Source of the DNA: Candidatus Gastranaerophilales bacterium
Lineage (GTDB): Bacteria; Cyanobacteriota; Vampirovibrionia; Gastranaerophilales; Gastranaerophilaceae
Assembly (NCBI GenBank): GCA_944325105.1
Contig: CALUYW010000005.1
Location: forward strand, 41,968 to 105,967
DNA: 64,000 nucleotides
Direction: 5' to 3'
The notes beneath the pieces are model-generated. The model saw only the letters and a program-made list of their open reading frames with translations, searched no databases and was not told the DNA's origin. Positions 33,755 to 42,761 of this stretch are shown piece after piece; position 1 is the stretch's first letter, and each line of letters begins with the position of its first letter. The position numbers and the translations under genes are program-made.

Positions 33755-34943
33755 ATTGAAAATAAATGTTTTACCTGATAAAGAAGGATTTTTTGGCAGC
33801 TACGGCGGTCAGTTTTTAGATGAAGATTTAAAAAAAGAATTTCAAAAAATTGCTGATGAATTTTTAAAAATTAAAGATGACAAGGAATTTAATGACGAGC
33901 TGAATTATCTTTTAAAACACTATGTAGGTCGTCCGAGCCCTGTTTATTATGCAAAAAATTTATCGGAAAAATACGGTGCGGATATCTACCTTAAAAGAGA
34001 AGACTTAAACCATACGGGCGCTCACAAGATTAACCACTCTTTAGGTGAAGCACTGCTTGCAAAAAAAATGGGCAAAGAAAAAATAATAGCTGAAACAGGT
34101 GCCGGTCAGCACGGCGTTGCAACGGCAACTGCTGCTGCTCTAATGGGCCTAAAGTGCGATATTTATATGGGCGAAGTCGATATTGAAAAAGAAAAGCCCA
34201 ATGTTGATAAAATGAAAATTTTAGGTGCTAATGTTGTTTGTGTAAAAAGCGGAAATCGCACCCTAAAAGAGGCGGTTGATGAAGCGTTTTGCGCTTATTT
34301 AAAAGAGTACAAAACTGCAATTTATGCTATAGGTTCAGTCGTTGGCCCGCATCCTTTTCCCATGATAGTTGAGCATTTTCAATCAGTTATAGGAAGAGAA
34401 GCAAGGGAGCAGTTTTTAGACTTAACAGGTGTTCTGCCCGATTGCGTTATGGCATGTGTTGGCGGCGGGTCAAATGCTATCGGTATATTTAGAGGCTTTT
34501 TGGATGATGGCAGTGTTTCGCTCTTTGGTGTTGAGCCTCTGGGCAAAGGTGAAAAAATAGGTCAAAACGCTGCAAGCATGACATATGGCAAAGACGGCTT
34601 AATCCACGGGTTTAAATGCAAACTTTTGCAAGATGAAAACGGAAATGTCGCAGACGCTTATTCGATAGCAAGCGGTCTTGATTACCCGGGCGTTGGTCCA
34701 AAACACTGCTACTTAAATCAAATAGGCAGAGCAAAATACGTTACTGTTAACGATGAAGAGGCTCTAAGTGCGTTTTTTGAACTCTCAAGAGTTGAGGGTA
34801 TTATCCCCGCATTAGAAAGCTCTCATGCCGTTGCTTATGCAATTAAGTATGCTAAAGAAAACAAGGGTAAAAAAATTCTTGTAAACCTCTCGGGCAGAGG
34901 TGATAAGGATGTTGAATTTGTATTAAATAAAACCCGTTCATAA
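33744..34943 (+). CDS. trpB: Tryptophan synthase beta chain
   Basis: 399 aa. Joins indole (or an indole donated by TrpA) to serine with PLP. PLP-lysine K95 in [22 protein letters not shown], phosphate-binding glycines in [15 protein letters not shown], and the C-terminal SGRGDKD. It is the TrpB1 type that normally pairs with TrpA, but no trpA or other trp gene is in the window. Co-transcribed with trpR. The gene ends in a strong terminator. Confidence 0.95.
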   Translation: MNTKLKINVLPDKEGFFGSYGGQFLDEDLKKEFQKIADEFLKIKDDKEFNDELNYLLKHYVGRPSPVYYAKNLSEKYGADIYLKREDLNHTGAHKINHSLGEALLAKKMGKEKIIAETGAGQHGVATATAAALMGLKCDIYMGEVDIEKEKPNVDKMKILGANVVCVKSGNRTLKEAVDEAFCAYLKEYKTAIYAIGSVVGPHPFPMIVEHFQSVIGREAREQFLDLTGVLPDCVMACVGGGSNAIGIFRGFLDDGSVSLFGVEPLGKGEKIGQNAASMTYGKDGLIHGFKCKLLQDENGNVADAYSIASGLDYPGVGPKHCYLNQIGRAKYVTVNDEEALSAFFELSRVEGIIPALESSHAVAYAIKYAKENKGKKILVNLSGRGDKDVEFVLNKTRS

Positions 34944-34952
34944 AAAATTTTC

Positions 34953-34977
34953 GCGCCCCGCTATCGGGGCGCTTTTT
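34953..34977 (+). terminator. Intrinsic terminator after trpB
   Basis: GCGCCCCG (34953-34960), CTAT loop, CGGGGCGC (34965-34972), then TTTTT. GC-rich and unambiguous. Confidence 0.95.
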
Positions 34978-35108
34978 AATCTTTACAATTTGATATATAT
35001 GTAAAAAAATATCCGCTCTTGTGTTATTATAGTTAAGATTGAATTATCTTGCTTTTTTAAAGCAGCTACTATGGACTTAAATACTTTTTGAAAAGGTAAA
35101 ATTCAAGA

Positions 35109-35714
35109 ATGATTCTTGCACACAGGGGTTATTGGAAAAAAGAAGAAGAGAAAAACACAAAAGAGGCGTTTAAAAGAGCCTTTGACTGCGGTTTTGGTAT
35201 TGAGACAGATTTGCGCGACATTAAGGGAGAAATTGTAATCTCTCATGACATGCCAAAAGGTAATGAAATGACCTTTGAAGAGGTTCTTGTGCTTTTAGAT
35301 GGCAGAAATCTTCCTCTTGCACTCAATATAAAGGCTGACGGTATGGCCTTTAAAATAAAAAAACTTCTTGAAAAATATAATCATACCAGCTATTTTACTT
35401 TTGATATGAGCATTCCTGAAATGGTAGTTCAGCACAAAATGGGCTTAAATGTTTTCACGGGAATAAGCGATATTGTCCCTAATCCTATTATGTACAAAGA
35501 AGCCCAAGGAGTTTGGCTGGATTGTTTTTATTCTGATTGGTTTTCAAAAAAAGAGATAAAAGAGATTTTAGATGCGGACAAAAAGGTTTGTATAGTTTCA
35601 CCTGATTTGCACAAAAGGGAATACAAGAGTGTGTGGGCAAAGTACAAAGATGTTAAAGACATAATGCTTTGCACGGATTTTCCCGATGAGGCCAAGGAGT
35701 ATTTTAATGACTAA
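35109..35714 (+). CDS. Glycerophosphodiester phosphodiesterase-family protein
   Basis: 201 aa, short GDPD-like TIM barrel: MILAHRGYWKKEEEKNTKEAFKRAFDCGFGIETDLRDIKGEIVISHDMP contains the catalytic HRG...ENT-like, E-x-D and HD motifs. GDPDs cleave glycerophosphodiesters to glycerol phosphate. At the head of a glycan cluster it may recycle or trim a phosphodiester-linked substituent. Its stop overlaps the next gene (ATGACTAA). TAAAAT lies 6 nt upstream of the ATG, but a weak AAAAGG is also present. Confidence 0.85.
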   Translation: MILAHRGYWKKEEEKNTKEAFKRAFDCGFGIETDLRDIKGEIVISHDMPKGNEMTFEEVLVLLDGRNLPLALNIKADGMAFKIKKLLEKYNHTSYFTFDMSIPEMVVQHKMGLNVFTGISDIVPNPIMYKEAQGVWLDCFYSDWFSKKEIKEILDADKKVCIVSPDLHKREYKSVWAKYKDVKDIMLCTDFPDEAKEYFND

Positions 35715-36366
35715 AATAAAAGCGGTTATCTTTGATATGGACGGTGTTTTAATTGACGCCAAAGACTGGCACTATGAAGCACTCAATCAGGCTCTTGAAT
35801 TATTCGGATACAAAATCTCGCGCTATGACCACCTTGTAACTTTTGACGGTCTGCCGACAAAGAAAAAACTTGAAATGCTCTCTATGGAAAAAGGCTTGCC
35901 CAAGGGTCTGCATAAATTCATAAATCATATGAAACAAATTTACACTATGGAATATGTCTATATGAAGTGTAAGCCTATGTTTTGTCACCAATACGCCTTG
36001 TCAAGACTAAAAGCGGAAGGGTATTCTCTGGCTCTTGCCTCAAATTCGGTAAGAATTACAATTGATATGATGATGGAAAAAGCCGACTTGCAAAAATATC
36101 TTGATTTTACTCTGTCTAATCAGGATGTTACAAAGTCAAAGCCTGACCCTGAAATTTATCAAACTGCAATTAAAAGGCTCGGGCTCACTCCTCAAGAGTG
36201 CTTGATTGTTGAAGATAATCCAAACGGAGTTAAGGCGGCTCTAGCAAGCGGAGCGAATCTTCTAAAGGTTGAAACAGTTCATGATGTAACTTATCAAAAT
36301 ATCAAAAACAGAATTAAAGAAATAGAAAGTACAGAAGCAAAAGTCAGCATGGGAGGTGACCTGTAA
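35707..36366 (+). CDS. HAD-superfamily phosphatase (beta-phosphoglucomutase-like)
   Basis: 219 aa. HAD motif I FDMDGVLIDAKDWHYEAL, motif II LASNS, motif III/IV SKPDPEIY...CLIVEDNPNGVKAALASG. The cap domain is of the class I, PGMB-like type. It may dephosphorylate a sugar or glycerol phosphate, or isomerise a sugar phosphate. It overlaps the GDPD gene by 8 nt, and a nucleotidyltransferase gene begins at the next base. Confidence 0.85.
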   Translation: MTKIKAVIFDMDGVLIDAKDWHYEALNQALELFGYKISRYDHLVTFDGLPTKKKLEMLSMEKGLPKGLHKFINHMKQIYTMEYVYMKCKPMFCHQYALSRLKAEGYSLALASNSVRITIDMMMEKADLQKYLDFTLSNQDVTKSKPDPEIYQTAIKRLGLTPQECLIVEDNPNGVKAALASGANLLKVETVHDVTYQNIKNRIKEIESTEAKVSMGGDL

Positions 36367-37089
36367 GTGAATATTTTAATTTTAATGGCGGGTTCTGACA
36401 GCGATTTTTGCGAAAAAGGTTATCCTAAATATCTTCTTGAAATTCAAAACAAGCCCATGATTCAAAGAACAATAGAACTTCTTGAGCACGTTGGTGACAA
36501 TATAACCTGCATTATAAGAAAAGAAGATCAGGACAGATATTTTTTAGGCGATACTTTAAAAATACTTTGTCCGAAAAGTAAAATTATAGAAGTAGCAGGC
36601 GATACAAGAGGCGCTGTTTGCAGTGCGCTTTTTGCAATAGATGAAATCAATAATGACTCTGAGCTGCTTATTTTAAACGGCAGCCAGCTTATAAAAACAG
36701 ATATTGCTCCTGCAATAAAAGATTTTAGAGACAGAAACTTGGATGGCGGTATTGTTGCAATAAATGCGGTGCACCCTAAATACAGTTCAATTCTGCTTGA
36801 TGAGGACGGATATGTTGTTCAAACAAGCGAGAAACGTCCCATTTCAAATCTTGCTTCAACGGGCTGCTGCTATTACAAAAAAGGCTCTGACTTTGTTGAG
36901 GCAGCTTTTAGTGTTATTGAAAAAGATGTAAACACTCAAGGTAAGTACTATATAAGCTCAACTTTTAATGAAATGATACTTAATCAAAAGAAAATAAGTA
37001 CATATGAAATTCCAAAGAAAGACTACTTAACTTTTGCAAGCTATCAAATGTATGAAAATTACCTAACAAACAGGAGGGGCAATGATTAA
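36367..37089 (+). CDS. Nucleotidyltransferase-like protein with altered signature
   Basis: 240 aa, GT-A-type NTP-transferase fold. GTG start with GGGAGGTGA upstream. The N-terminal signature reads MAGSDSDFCEKGYPKYLLEIQNKPMI, where its neighbour has the usual AGAGSRF...KPKPFIDV; the conserved Arg of GxGxR is replaced by Asp. It could be a non-catalytic or differently specific partner of the next protein. It overlaps that gene by 8 nt. Confidence 0.75.
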   Translation: MNILILMAGSDSDFCEKGYPKYLLEIQNKPMIQRTIELLEHVGDNITCIIRKEDQDRYFLGDTLKILCPKSKIIEVAGDTRGAVCSALFAIDEINNDSELLILNGSQLIKTDIAPAIKDFRDRNLDGGIVAINAVHPKYSSILLDEDGYVVQTSEKRPISNLASTGCCYYKKGSDFVEAAFSVIEKDVNTQGKYYISSTFNEMILNQKKISTYEIPKKDYLTFASYQMYENYLTNRRGND

Positions 37090-37816
37090 TATTGTTATAC
37101 CAATGGCAGGTGCAGGCTCAAGGTTTGCAAGAGCAGGTTATCTAAAACCAAAACCTTTTATAGATGTCCTTGGAAAGCCTATGATTTGCCATGTCCTCGA
37201 CAATTTAAACATTAATAATGCTAAATTTATCCTTCTTGCTCGTGCTGAGCACTACAAAAACGAACAGGAAACTGTTAATTGGATTAGAAAGAACTACAAT
37301 GTCGAGTTTGTTCTGATTGATAAATTAACCGAAGGTGCGGCTTGCACGGTACTTCATGCGCACAGATTGATAAACAATGACACCCCTCTTTTAATTGCAA
37401 ATTCTGATCAGATTGTAGATATGGACATAAAAGACTATATAAATGATTCAGACAAAAGAAATCTTGACGGCTCAGTACTTTGTTTTGAAGATAACGACCC
37501 TAAGTGGTCTTATGCTAAGCTTGATGAAAATAATTTCATTATCATGATTAGAGAAAAGGAAGTAATATCAGAGCATGCAACTGTTGGAATATACTATTTC
37601 AGACGCGGTCGTGATTTTGTAGAAAATGCTATTGATATGTTTGTCAGAAACGAACGCGTGAATAATGAGTTTTACGTTGCACCTGTTTATAATTATTCAA
37701 TTGAAAAAGGTGGAAGATACGGTATTTATTCAATTGATAAAGCTCAAATGCATGGCACGGGAACTCCTGAAGATTTAGACAAATACATTGATTTAAGGCA
37801 AGGAGCTCTGGCGTAG
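37082..37816 (+). CDS. Sugar-phosphate nucleotidyltransferase-like protein
   Basis: 244 aa with an intact IVIPMAGAGSRFARAGYLKPKPFIDVLGKPMICHVLDNL signature of the glucose-1-phosphate nucleotidylyltransferase fold, and NSDQIVDMD as the metal-binding aspartate. It would activate a sugar or polyol phosphate to a nucleotide donor. It clearly shares ancestry with the preceding protein (a related IDEINNDSELLILNGSQ/INNDTPLLIANSDQ block). The donor is not identifiable. Confidence 0.8.
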   Translation: MINIVIPMAGAGSRFARAGYLKPKPFIDVLGKPMICHVLDNLNINNAKFILLARAEHYKNEQETVNWIRKNYNVEFVLIDKLTEGAACTVLHAHRLINNDTPLLIANSDQIVDMDIKDYINDSDKRNLDGSVLCFEDNDPKWSYAKLDENNFIIMIREKEVISEHATVGIYYFRRGRDFVENAIDMFVRNERVNNEFYVAPVYNYSIEKGGRYGIYSIDKAQMHGTGTPEDLDKYIDLRQGALA

Positions 37817-38152
37817 ATGAAAACAGCAAAACTTGAGGATATGATAAAAGGCTGGTTTGTAGGGAATTTTGACCCTACGTTGCTTAGAACAAATGATGTT
37901 GAGGTTGCCGTTAAAGAGTATAAAAAGGGTGATTATGAAGAAAAACACTACCACAAAATCGCAACCGAAATAACGGTAATAACTCAAGGCAGAGTTAAGA
38001 TGAACGGCATCGAGTACAAAAAAGGCGATATTATTGTAATGGAGCCAAACGAGGCCACGGATTTTGAGTGTCTTGAAGATGATACTCAAAATGTTGTTGT
38101 TAAATACCCCGGAGTGAATAACGATAAATATCTTGGTGAAGTTGTAAAATAG
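37817..38152 (+). CDS. Small cupin protein of the glycan cluster
   Basis: 111-aa single cupin with KHYHKIATEITVITQGRVKMNGIEYKKGDIIVMEPNEATDF, holding His/His/Glu-type ligands. It starts at the base after the previous stop. In sugar clusters such cupins may be isomerases, epimerases or binding proteins; nothing more specific is visible. Confidence 0.8.
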   Translation: MKTAKLEDMIKGWFVGNFDPTLLRTNDVEVAVKEYKKGDYEEKHYHKIATEITVITQGRVKMNGIEYKKGDIIVMEPNEATDFECLEDDTQNVVVKYPGVNNDKYLGEVVK

Positions 38153-38173
38153 GGCGGCATTGCAGAGGAATTT

Positions 38174-40066
38174 ATGAACTACGCTGAAATGTCTGTTGCA
38201 ATACCTTATCATGGGAGAGCTGATTTCTTTAAAGAGACCTTAGAAACTCTGCTAAACCAAACTTGTAAGAATTTTGAAATAGTTATAAGTGACGATTCAA
38301 ATAATGAAAACGACTTGTCGGCCCTTGATGCTCTTGTTAAGGAATTTGGTTTAAGGGGGCTCAAAATCAGCGTTGTAAGGACAAAGCCAAATTTAGGCGC
38401 GATTTTAAATACAAGACAGGCAGTAGATGCTTGTAAAAATGATATAGTGAGGATTTTACATACAGACGATTGTCTTGCGCCAAAGACAATAGAGCTTGAG
38501 CTTGAAATATTTAATAAATTTCCTGATACTTTCTTTGCTTTTCACAATTTAACCGTCTTTAGAGAAAAATTTATCCCTAATGAAAACAACAAATGGTCTG
38601 ATAAAACTTGGGTTGATAATTGGCTCAAGGATAAAAACTATATAAATTCAATAATTCCCTCATGTCTTGTTTTTAATAAAAAAGTTCTTGCTGAAGTTGG
38701 CTTTTTTAATACCGAGTTTGAATTTATGTATGATTGGGAATATCAAATAAGGCTTTTTGAATACGCTTATCTTAACAACAAAAGAGTTGTAGAAATCGAG
38801 GCTGGGTATGTGGGCTGGAGAATTTCAAAAATGTCGGAGTCATATACTAAAAGTATGCTCTGCTACAGGGATTCTCGAAACATTATTAAGCTTATGAAAA
38901 AAAGCTATGCTAAAATCGGCAAAAGATTAAATATAAGCAAAAAAGGTATAAAAAGATTTAAGAGAATATTTGATAACAGAATTGAGCAGGAGGCAAGCTG
39001 TAGCGGTGCAAATTCAAGGCTGCCTTTAAGGTTGTATCCAAGAAAAATATTTCACTTTTTAAGCGGCAGCATTAAATCTCTTTGTGATTTTATTAAAAAA
39101 ACACAAGCCAAAAATGCCGCTAAGTCCGCTCTAAAGGCTCAAGCACCTTTGGTTTTTGATGATAATTATCTGTCTTATTCAAAATTTCCAATGTATGCAA
39201 AAGATGTAAAAATTGCCCCTAATTTTGATGATATTGAAAAGACGGCTATTGTCATTTGTGGCTCGATTGTTGAAGAAAATAATTTCACATATGAAACAGC
39301 TCTTTTGTATAAAAAATTTTATAAAAATAAAAATGCAGATATCATATTGTCTACATATGCAGATACTGATGAAGCTTTGCTTAACGACTTTAGAGCACTT
39401 GGAGTTGAAATTGTTTTATCGGATAAAATAAGAGCCAATGGTATTGATGATATAAACCATAAAATAACTCTTGCAAAGTATGGAATTGATAAAGCGGACA
39501 CCCTTAAATGCAAGTATGTTCTAAAAACCGATACTGACGACAGGTTTTACAATCCCGACACTCTTTTATTTTTAATTAATTTGTTAAAACAATACCCGAA
39601 AAATGCCAAATCCGAGCTTAAAAACAGGATTATTGCCTGCTCAAAGGATAGTTTTCTGCATCGTTTTTATGGTATTTCTTCTAAATTTTTATTTGGCGAA
39701 CTTGTTGATATTAAAAAATATTGGAATGTTGAATTTGACAATTCTGACCATAATGAGCTAAAGACTGTCTCAAACAAAGAATGTTTTATAAAACACTCGG
39801 GTGACAGTTATGTTTTAAAGCATTTTCTAAAAAATATTAAACACGAGCTGAAAGATGATATTAATGATTCGCTTGAGGTTTATGCAAATTACTTTGTTAT
39901 AATAGATAAAGAGCAGATTAATTTGTACCGGTTGAAAAAATCAAATAAAACGTCACAGTATGATTTTTATTTCCCAAATTTAATGAAAGAATGTTTATTT
40001 TTGGATTGGTTTAATTTATACTCTAATAAGGATAAAATAAAATCTAATTTATCGGATTTTAAGTAG
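38174..40066 (+). CDS. GT2 glycosyltransferase fused to a WavE-like domain
   Basis: 630 aa. N-terminal GT-A domain (SVAIPYHGRADFFKETLETLLNQTCKNFEIVISDDSNNE, then LHTDDCLAPKTIELE as the DxD-like region), residues 1 to about 230. A basic connector follows to about 340. The C-terminal about 280 residues (DDIEKTAIVICGSIVEENNFTYETALLYKKFY, KYVLKTDTDDRFYNPDTLLFL) match the next gene's WavE-type LPS-biosynthesis domain in layout. Two transferase activities are likely in one chain. GAGG precedes the ATG. Confidence 0.82.
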   Translation: MNYAEMSVAIPYHGRADFFKETLETLLNQTCKNFEIVISDDSNNENDLSALDALVKEFGLRGLKISVVRTKPNLGAILNTRQAVDACKNDIVRILHTDDCLAPKTIELELEIFNKFPDTFFAFHNLTVFREKFIPNENNKWSDKTWVDNWLKDKNYINSIIPSCLVFNKKVLAEVGFFNTEFEFMYDWEYQIRLFEYAYLNNKRVVEIEAGYVGWRISKMSESYTKSMLCYRDSRNIIKLMKKSYAKIGKRLNISKKGIKRFKRIFDNRIEQEASCSGANSRLPLRLYPRKIFHFLSGSIKSLCDFIKKTQAKNAAKSALKAQAPLVFDDNYLSYSKFPMYAKDVKIAPNFDDIEKTAIVICGSIVEENNFTYETALLYKKFYKNKNADIILSTYADTDEALLNDFRALGVEIVLSDKIRANGIDDINHKITLAKYGIDKADTLKCKYVLKTDTDDRFYNPDTLLFLINLLKQYPKNAKSELKNRIIACSKDSFLHRFYGISSKFLFGELVDIKKYWNVEFDNSDHNELKTVSNKECFIKHSGDSYVLKHFLKNIKHELKDDINDSLEVYANYFVIIDKEQINLYRLKKSNKTSQYDFYFPNLMKECLFLDWFNLYSNKDKIKSNLSDFK

Positions 40067-40081
40067 TTGCTAAGAGGAAAA

Positions 40082-41182
40082 ATGATAGAAAGCAAGGATA
40101 TAAGCGTTATAGTACAGGGTGCTATAAGCAAAAAAGAAACCCCAAAATGTCTTAAGAGTATAAGAAAATATCTTCCGCAGGCACAGATACTACTGTCTAC
40201 TTGGGAAGGTAGCGATGTTGATGGACTTGATTATGATGTTTTAATTTTAAATAAAGACCCCGGTGCTGCTTTTATTGGTGAGATAAACGGGATTCGAATG
40301 TATAACAATATAAATCGCCAATTGCTTTCTACTCAAGAAGGTTTAAAAAAAGCTGAGCGCAAATATGCAATGAAATTCAGAAGTGACTTGATTTTAACGG
40401 GCAATAAGTTTTTAGAATATTTTGATAAATTTCAAAAAAGAACAGATAAATATAAATTATTTGAAAGAAAAATTCTCGGCTCTACAATTTTTACAAGATA
40501 CGGCATTGAGCATATTAAAGAAAGCAGATGCGATTTAACCCCCTTTCATATTTCTGACTGGTGGTTTTTTGGCTTAAAAAGCGATTTAGATAAATACTTT
40601 ATAGATACTCCTCTGGTTGATGAGCCCGATTTTACAAATTATTTTGCACTTGAGGAAAATAAACATAAATGCTCGCCCTATTATTTTACAAAATTTAAGT
40701 TTGCACCCGAGCAGTATCTCGGATACGAATGTTTTTCAAGAAATTTTGATGATATAAATATGCAAGATGCTTCATGTATTAATGATGAAATAATGAATAA
40801 GTACAGGCAGTGTCTTGTAAATAACTTTATTATTCTTGAATACAAACAGTCGGGAATTTATCTGAATAAATATACGTACAGCAAGAGGGAAAAATTCCTC
40901 GGAGAGCAGTATTTTGGCCTTTATAACACATATCGGTACGAAAATGATTACAAAGAGTTTTGTGATAATGAGTATAAAATAACAACTGATGATATTTGTT
41001 TTAAAAATCCTCAGTATGGTATAGATTTTTCGAGAATATGTAAACACTTATACATGTTATCTGTTCCTACTCTTCCTTTGCGAGTAAGGCTTGAACAAGT
41101 GTTTATCAGTATACCCGTGACGACTTTTTTATTTTTTATAAAGCATTTTAGGGAAATAGTAAAAAAACAGTTTGGGCGTTGA
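40082..41182 (+). CDS. WavE-family lipopolysaccharide biosynthesis protein
   Basis: 366 aa. ISVIVQGAISKKETPKCLKSIRKYLPQAQILLSTWEGSDVDGLDYD and KYAMKFRSDLILTGNKFLEYFDKF, followed by FHISDWWFFGLKSDLDKYF, are the typical WavE blocks; the K-x-R-S-D motif is the likely donor-binding DxD equivalent. WavE proteins act in LPS core/O-antigen assembly, probably as glycosyltransferases. ATG 40082 is 15 nt after the previous gene, with AGAGGA in front. The C-terminus is hydrophobic (VFISIPVTTFLFFIKHF) and may touch the membrane. Confidence 0.8.
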   Translation: MIESKDISVIVQGAISKKETPKCLKSIRKYLPQAQILLSTWEGSDVDGLDYDVLILNKDPGAAFIGEINGIRMYNNINRQLLSTQEGLKKAERKYAMKFRSDLILTGNKFLEYFDKFQKRTDKYKLFERKILGSTIFTRYGIEHIKESRCDLTPFHISDWWFFGLKSDLDKYFIDTPLVDEPDFTNYFALEENKHKCSPYYFTKFKFAPEQYLGYECFSRNFDDINMQDASCINDEIMNKYRQCLVNNFIILEYKQSGIYLNKYTYSKREKFLGEQYFGLYNTYRYENDYKEFCDNEYKITTDDICFKNPQYGIDFSRICKHLYMLSVPTLPLRVRLEQVFISIPVTTFLFFIKHFREIVKKQFGR

Positions 41183-41183
41183 T

Positions 41184-41765
41184 ATGAACGAAAAAGAAAA
41201 AATGCTAGACGGTTATTTGTATCTTGCAACTGATGTTTCTTTGTATAAAGAAAGACTAAGGGCAAAGGATTTGTGTTTTGAATTTAATAGCACAAAGCCC
41301 TCTGACACTGAAAAAAGAGCCTCAATTATAAAAGAACTCTTTGGCAAAGTGGGTAAGCAGTTTAATATTGAATCTGATTTTTGGTGTGACTACGGTTATA
41401 ATATCGAAGTCGGTGAGAATTTTTATGTTAATCATAACTGCGTAATGCTTGATTGTAATAAAATCAAGTTTGGTGATAATGTCTTAATTGCACCAAACTG
41501 CGGTTTTTATAGTGCAGGACATCCATTAGATGTTGAATCAAGAGTTAAATGGTTAGAGTACGCTTACCCCATAACTGTTGGCAACAATGTTTGGTTTGGT
41601 GCAAATGTTTCTGTTATGCCGGGGGTGACTATTGGTGATAATACCGTAATTGGTGCGGGCAGCGTAGTTACAAAAGATATTCCCTCAAATGTTTTGGCAT
41701 ACGGTAATCCTTGCAGAGTAATAAGGGAGATTACAGAGAAAGACAGGCTCAAGTATATTAAATAA
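41184..41765 (+). CDS. Sugar O-acetyltransferase (Maa/LacA-like)
   Basis: 193 aa. N-terminal maltose-acetyltransferase-type helix region (MNEKEKMLDGYLYLATDVSLYKERLRAKDLCFEFN) and a hexapeptide beta-helix with NHNCVMLDCNKIKFGDNVLIAPNCGFYSAGHPLD (catalytic His) and [45 protein letters not shown]. Last gene of the glycan cluster, likely acetylating a surface sugar. The ATG at 41184 overlaps neither neighbour. Confidence 0.9.
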   Translation: MNEKEKMLDGYLYLATDVSLYKERLRAKDLCFEFNSTKPSDTEKRASIIKELFGKVGKQFNIESDFWCDYGYNIEVGENFYVNHNCVMLDCNKIKFGDNVLIAPNCGFYSAGHPLDVESRVKWLEYAYPITVGNNVWFGANVSVMPGVTIGDNTVIGAGSVVTKDIPSNVLAYGNPCRVIREITEKDRLKYIK

Positions 41766-41774
41766 CTTGCTACA

Positions 41775-41826
41775 TTGACAAAATGGTTTTAAAGTGCTAA
41801 TATAATACTATACCCCCGTGGGGTAT
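41775..41826 (+). promoter_or_regulatory. CDF exporter promoter with CsoR/RcnR-type operator
   Basis: -35 TTGACA (41775-41780), 17-nt spacer, -10 TAATAT (41798-41803). Downstream lies the perfect palindrome ATACCCC-CGT-GGGGTAT (41810-41826). G/C-tract boxes of this kind are bound by CsoR/RcnR/FrmR-family repressors. Confidence 0.75.
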
Positions 41827-41843
41827 TAAATAAAGGAGTAAAT

Positions 41844-42488
41844 ATGACGCATACCACGGCCAAAGAAAAAACCTTAACGGTTATAATACTTACTCTTGTC
41901 ACAATGGCGGCAGAGATATTTTTCGGGCTTCTTACTCACTCTATGGCGCTAACAGCTGACGGATGGCATATGGGTACACATGCTTTTGCTCTTTCTATCA
42001 CTTTTTTTGCCTACGTTCTTATGCAAAAGCTCTCAAACAATGAAAAATTTACAATTTCAACGGATAAAATCCAGACTCTGGCGGGTTTTGTAAGCTCTAT
42101 TTTACTTGGTGTAACAGGAATTTGGATTTTGTTTGAATCGTTTATGAGGTTTTTAAACCCTCTTGTTATAGATTTTAACGACGCCATAGTTGTGGCCTTT
42201 ATCGGTCTTTTTGTTAACTTTGCTTGTATATTGATTATGGGTGTGCATTCGCATAGTCACTCTCATCATGAGCATAAAGATTATAATTTTATAGCTGCAT
42301 ATATGCATATACTTGCCGATGCTCTAACTTCGTTTTTTGCAATTTTTGCACTTCTTGCAGGTAAGTATTTTAATCTTACTTTTCTTGACCCGATCGTAGG
42401 GGTCTTAGGCGGTATTATGATTTGTATATGGGCTTACAATCTTATAAAGTCTACAAGCCTTATATTGCTTGACTATAGGGAAAAATAA
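41844..42488 (+). CDS. Cation diffusion facilitator (DmeF-like) without C-terminal domain
   Basis: 214 aa, six predicted transmembrane helices. MALTADGWHMGTHAFALSITF carries the zinc/cobalt-transport residues, MHILADALTSFFAIFALL the second set, and a His-rich loop HSHSHSHHEHKD lies between helices 4 and 5. The protein ends right after the last helix (STSLILLDYREK), lacking the about 80-residue cytoplasmic dimerisation domain of most CDFs. Probable Co/Ni/Cd/Zn efflux. Controlled by the convergent CsoR/RcnR-type gene, whose stop abuts this one. Confidence 0.87.
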   Translation: MTHTTAKEKTLTVIILTLVTMAAEIFFGLLTHSMALTADGWHMGTHAFALSITFFAYVLMQKLSNNEKFTISTDKIQTLAGFVSSILLGVTGIWILFESFMRFLNPLVIDFNDAIVVAFIGLFVNFACILIMGVHSHSHSHHEHKDYNFIAAYMHILADALTSFFAIFALLAGKYFNLTFLDPIVGVLGGIMICIWAYNLIKSTSLILLDYREK

Positions 42489-42755
42489 CTACTTTAATAT
42501 TTTATCTAAAAGTTTTGCCATCTCGTCGATTTTTTCTTGTTTCTCTTTTTCGTTTGAGCTTTCAAAACTTTCTTTCAGGCAGTGACCTAGATGTGATTTT
42601 AATATCTCTACATTTGCTTTTTTAAGAATAGACTGTGTCGCAAGTAGTTGTGCACTAATTTCCACACATTCTCTTTCTTGCTCTATCATCCTCAAAATAC
42701 CGTCAAGCTGCCCCTGTGCCGTTTTAAGGAGTCTGTTTATATTTTTTGTCTGCAT
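42489..42755 (-). CDS. CsoR/RcnR/FrmR-family repressor
   Basis: 88 aa, helical: RLLKTAQGQLDGILRMIEQERECVEISAQLLATQSILKKANVEILKSHLGHCLKES. The Cys in EREC and the H-x2-HC stretch match the metal-ligand positions of the family (Cys, His, Cys). Likely a Ni/Co or related sensor for the CDF exporter. The ATG is 6 nt after TATCAT with an extended -10 (TGGTATCAT) and no ribosome-binding site, so a leaderless start is likely. Confidence 0.88.
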   Translation of the reverse strand: MQTKNINRLLKTAQGQLDGILRMIEQERECVEISAQLLATQSILKKANVEILKSHLGHCLKESFESSNEKEKQEKIDEMAKLLDKILK

Positions 42756-42761
42756 ACAAAA

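Noticed and set aside
34978..35108. Riboswitch before the glycan cluster
   Set aside because: Only short AT-rich helices were seen; no conserved riboswitch core could be recognised.
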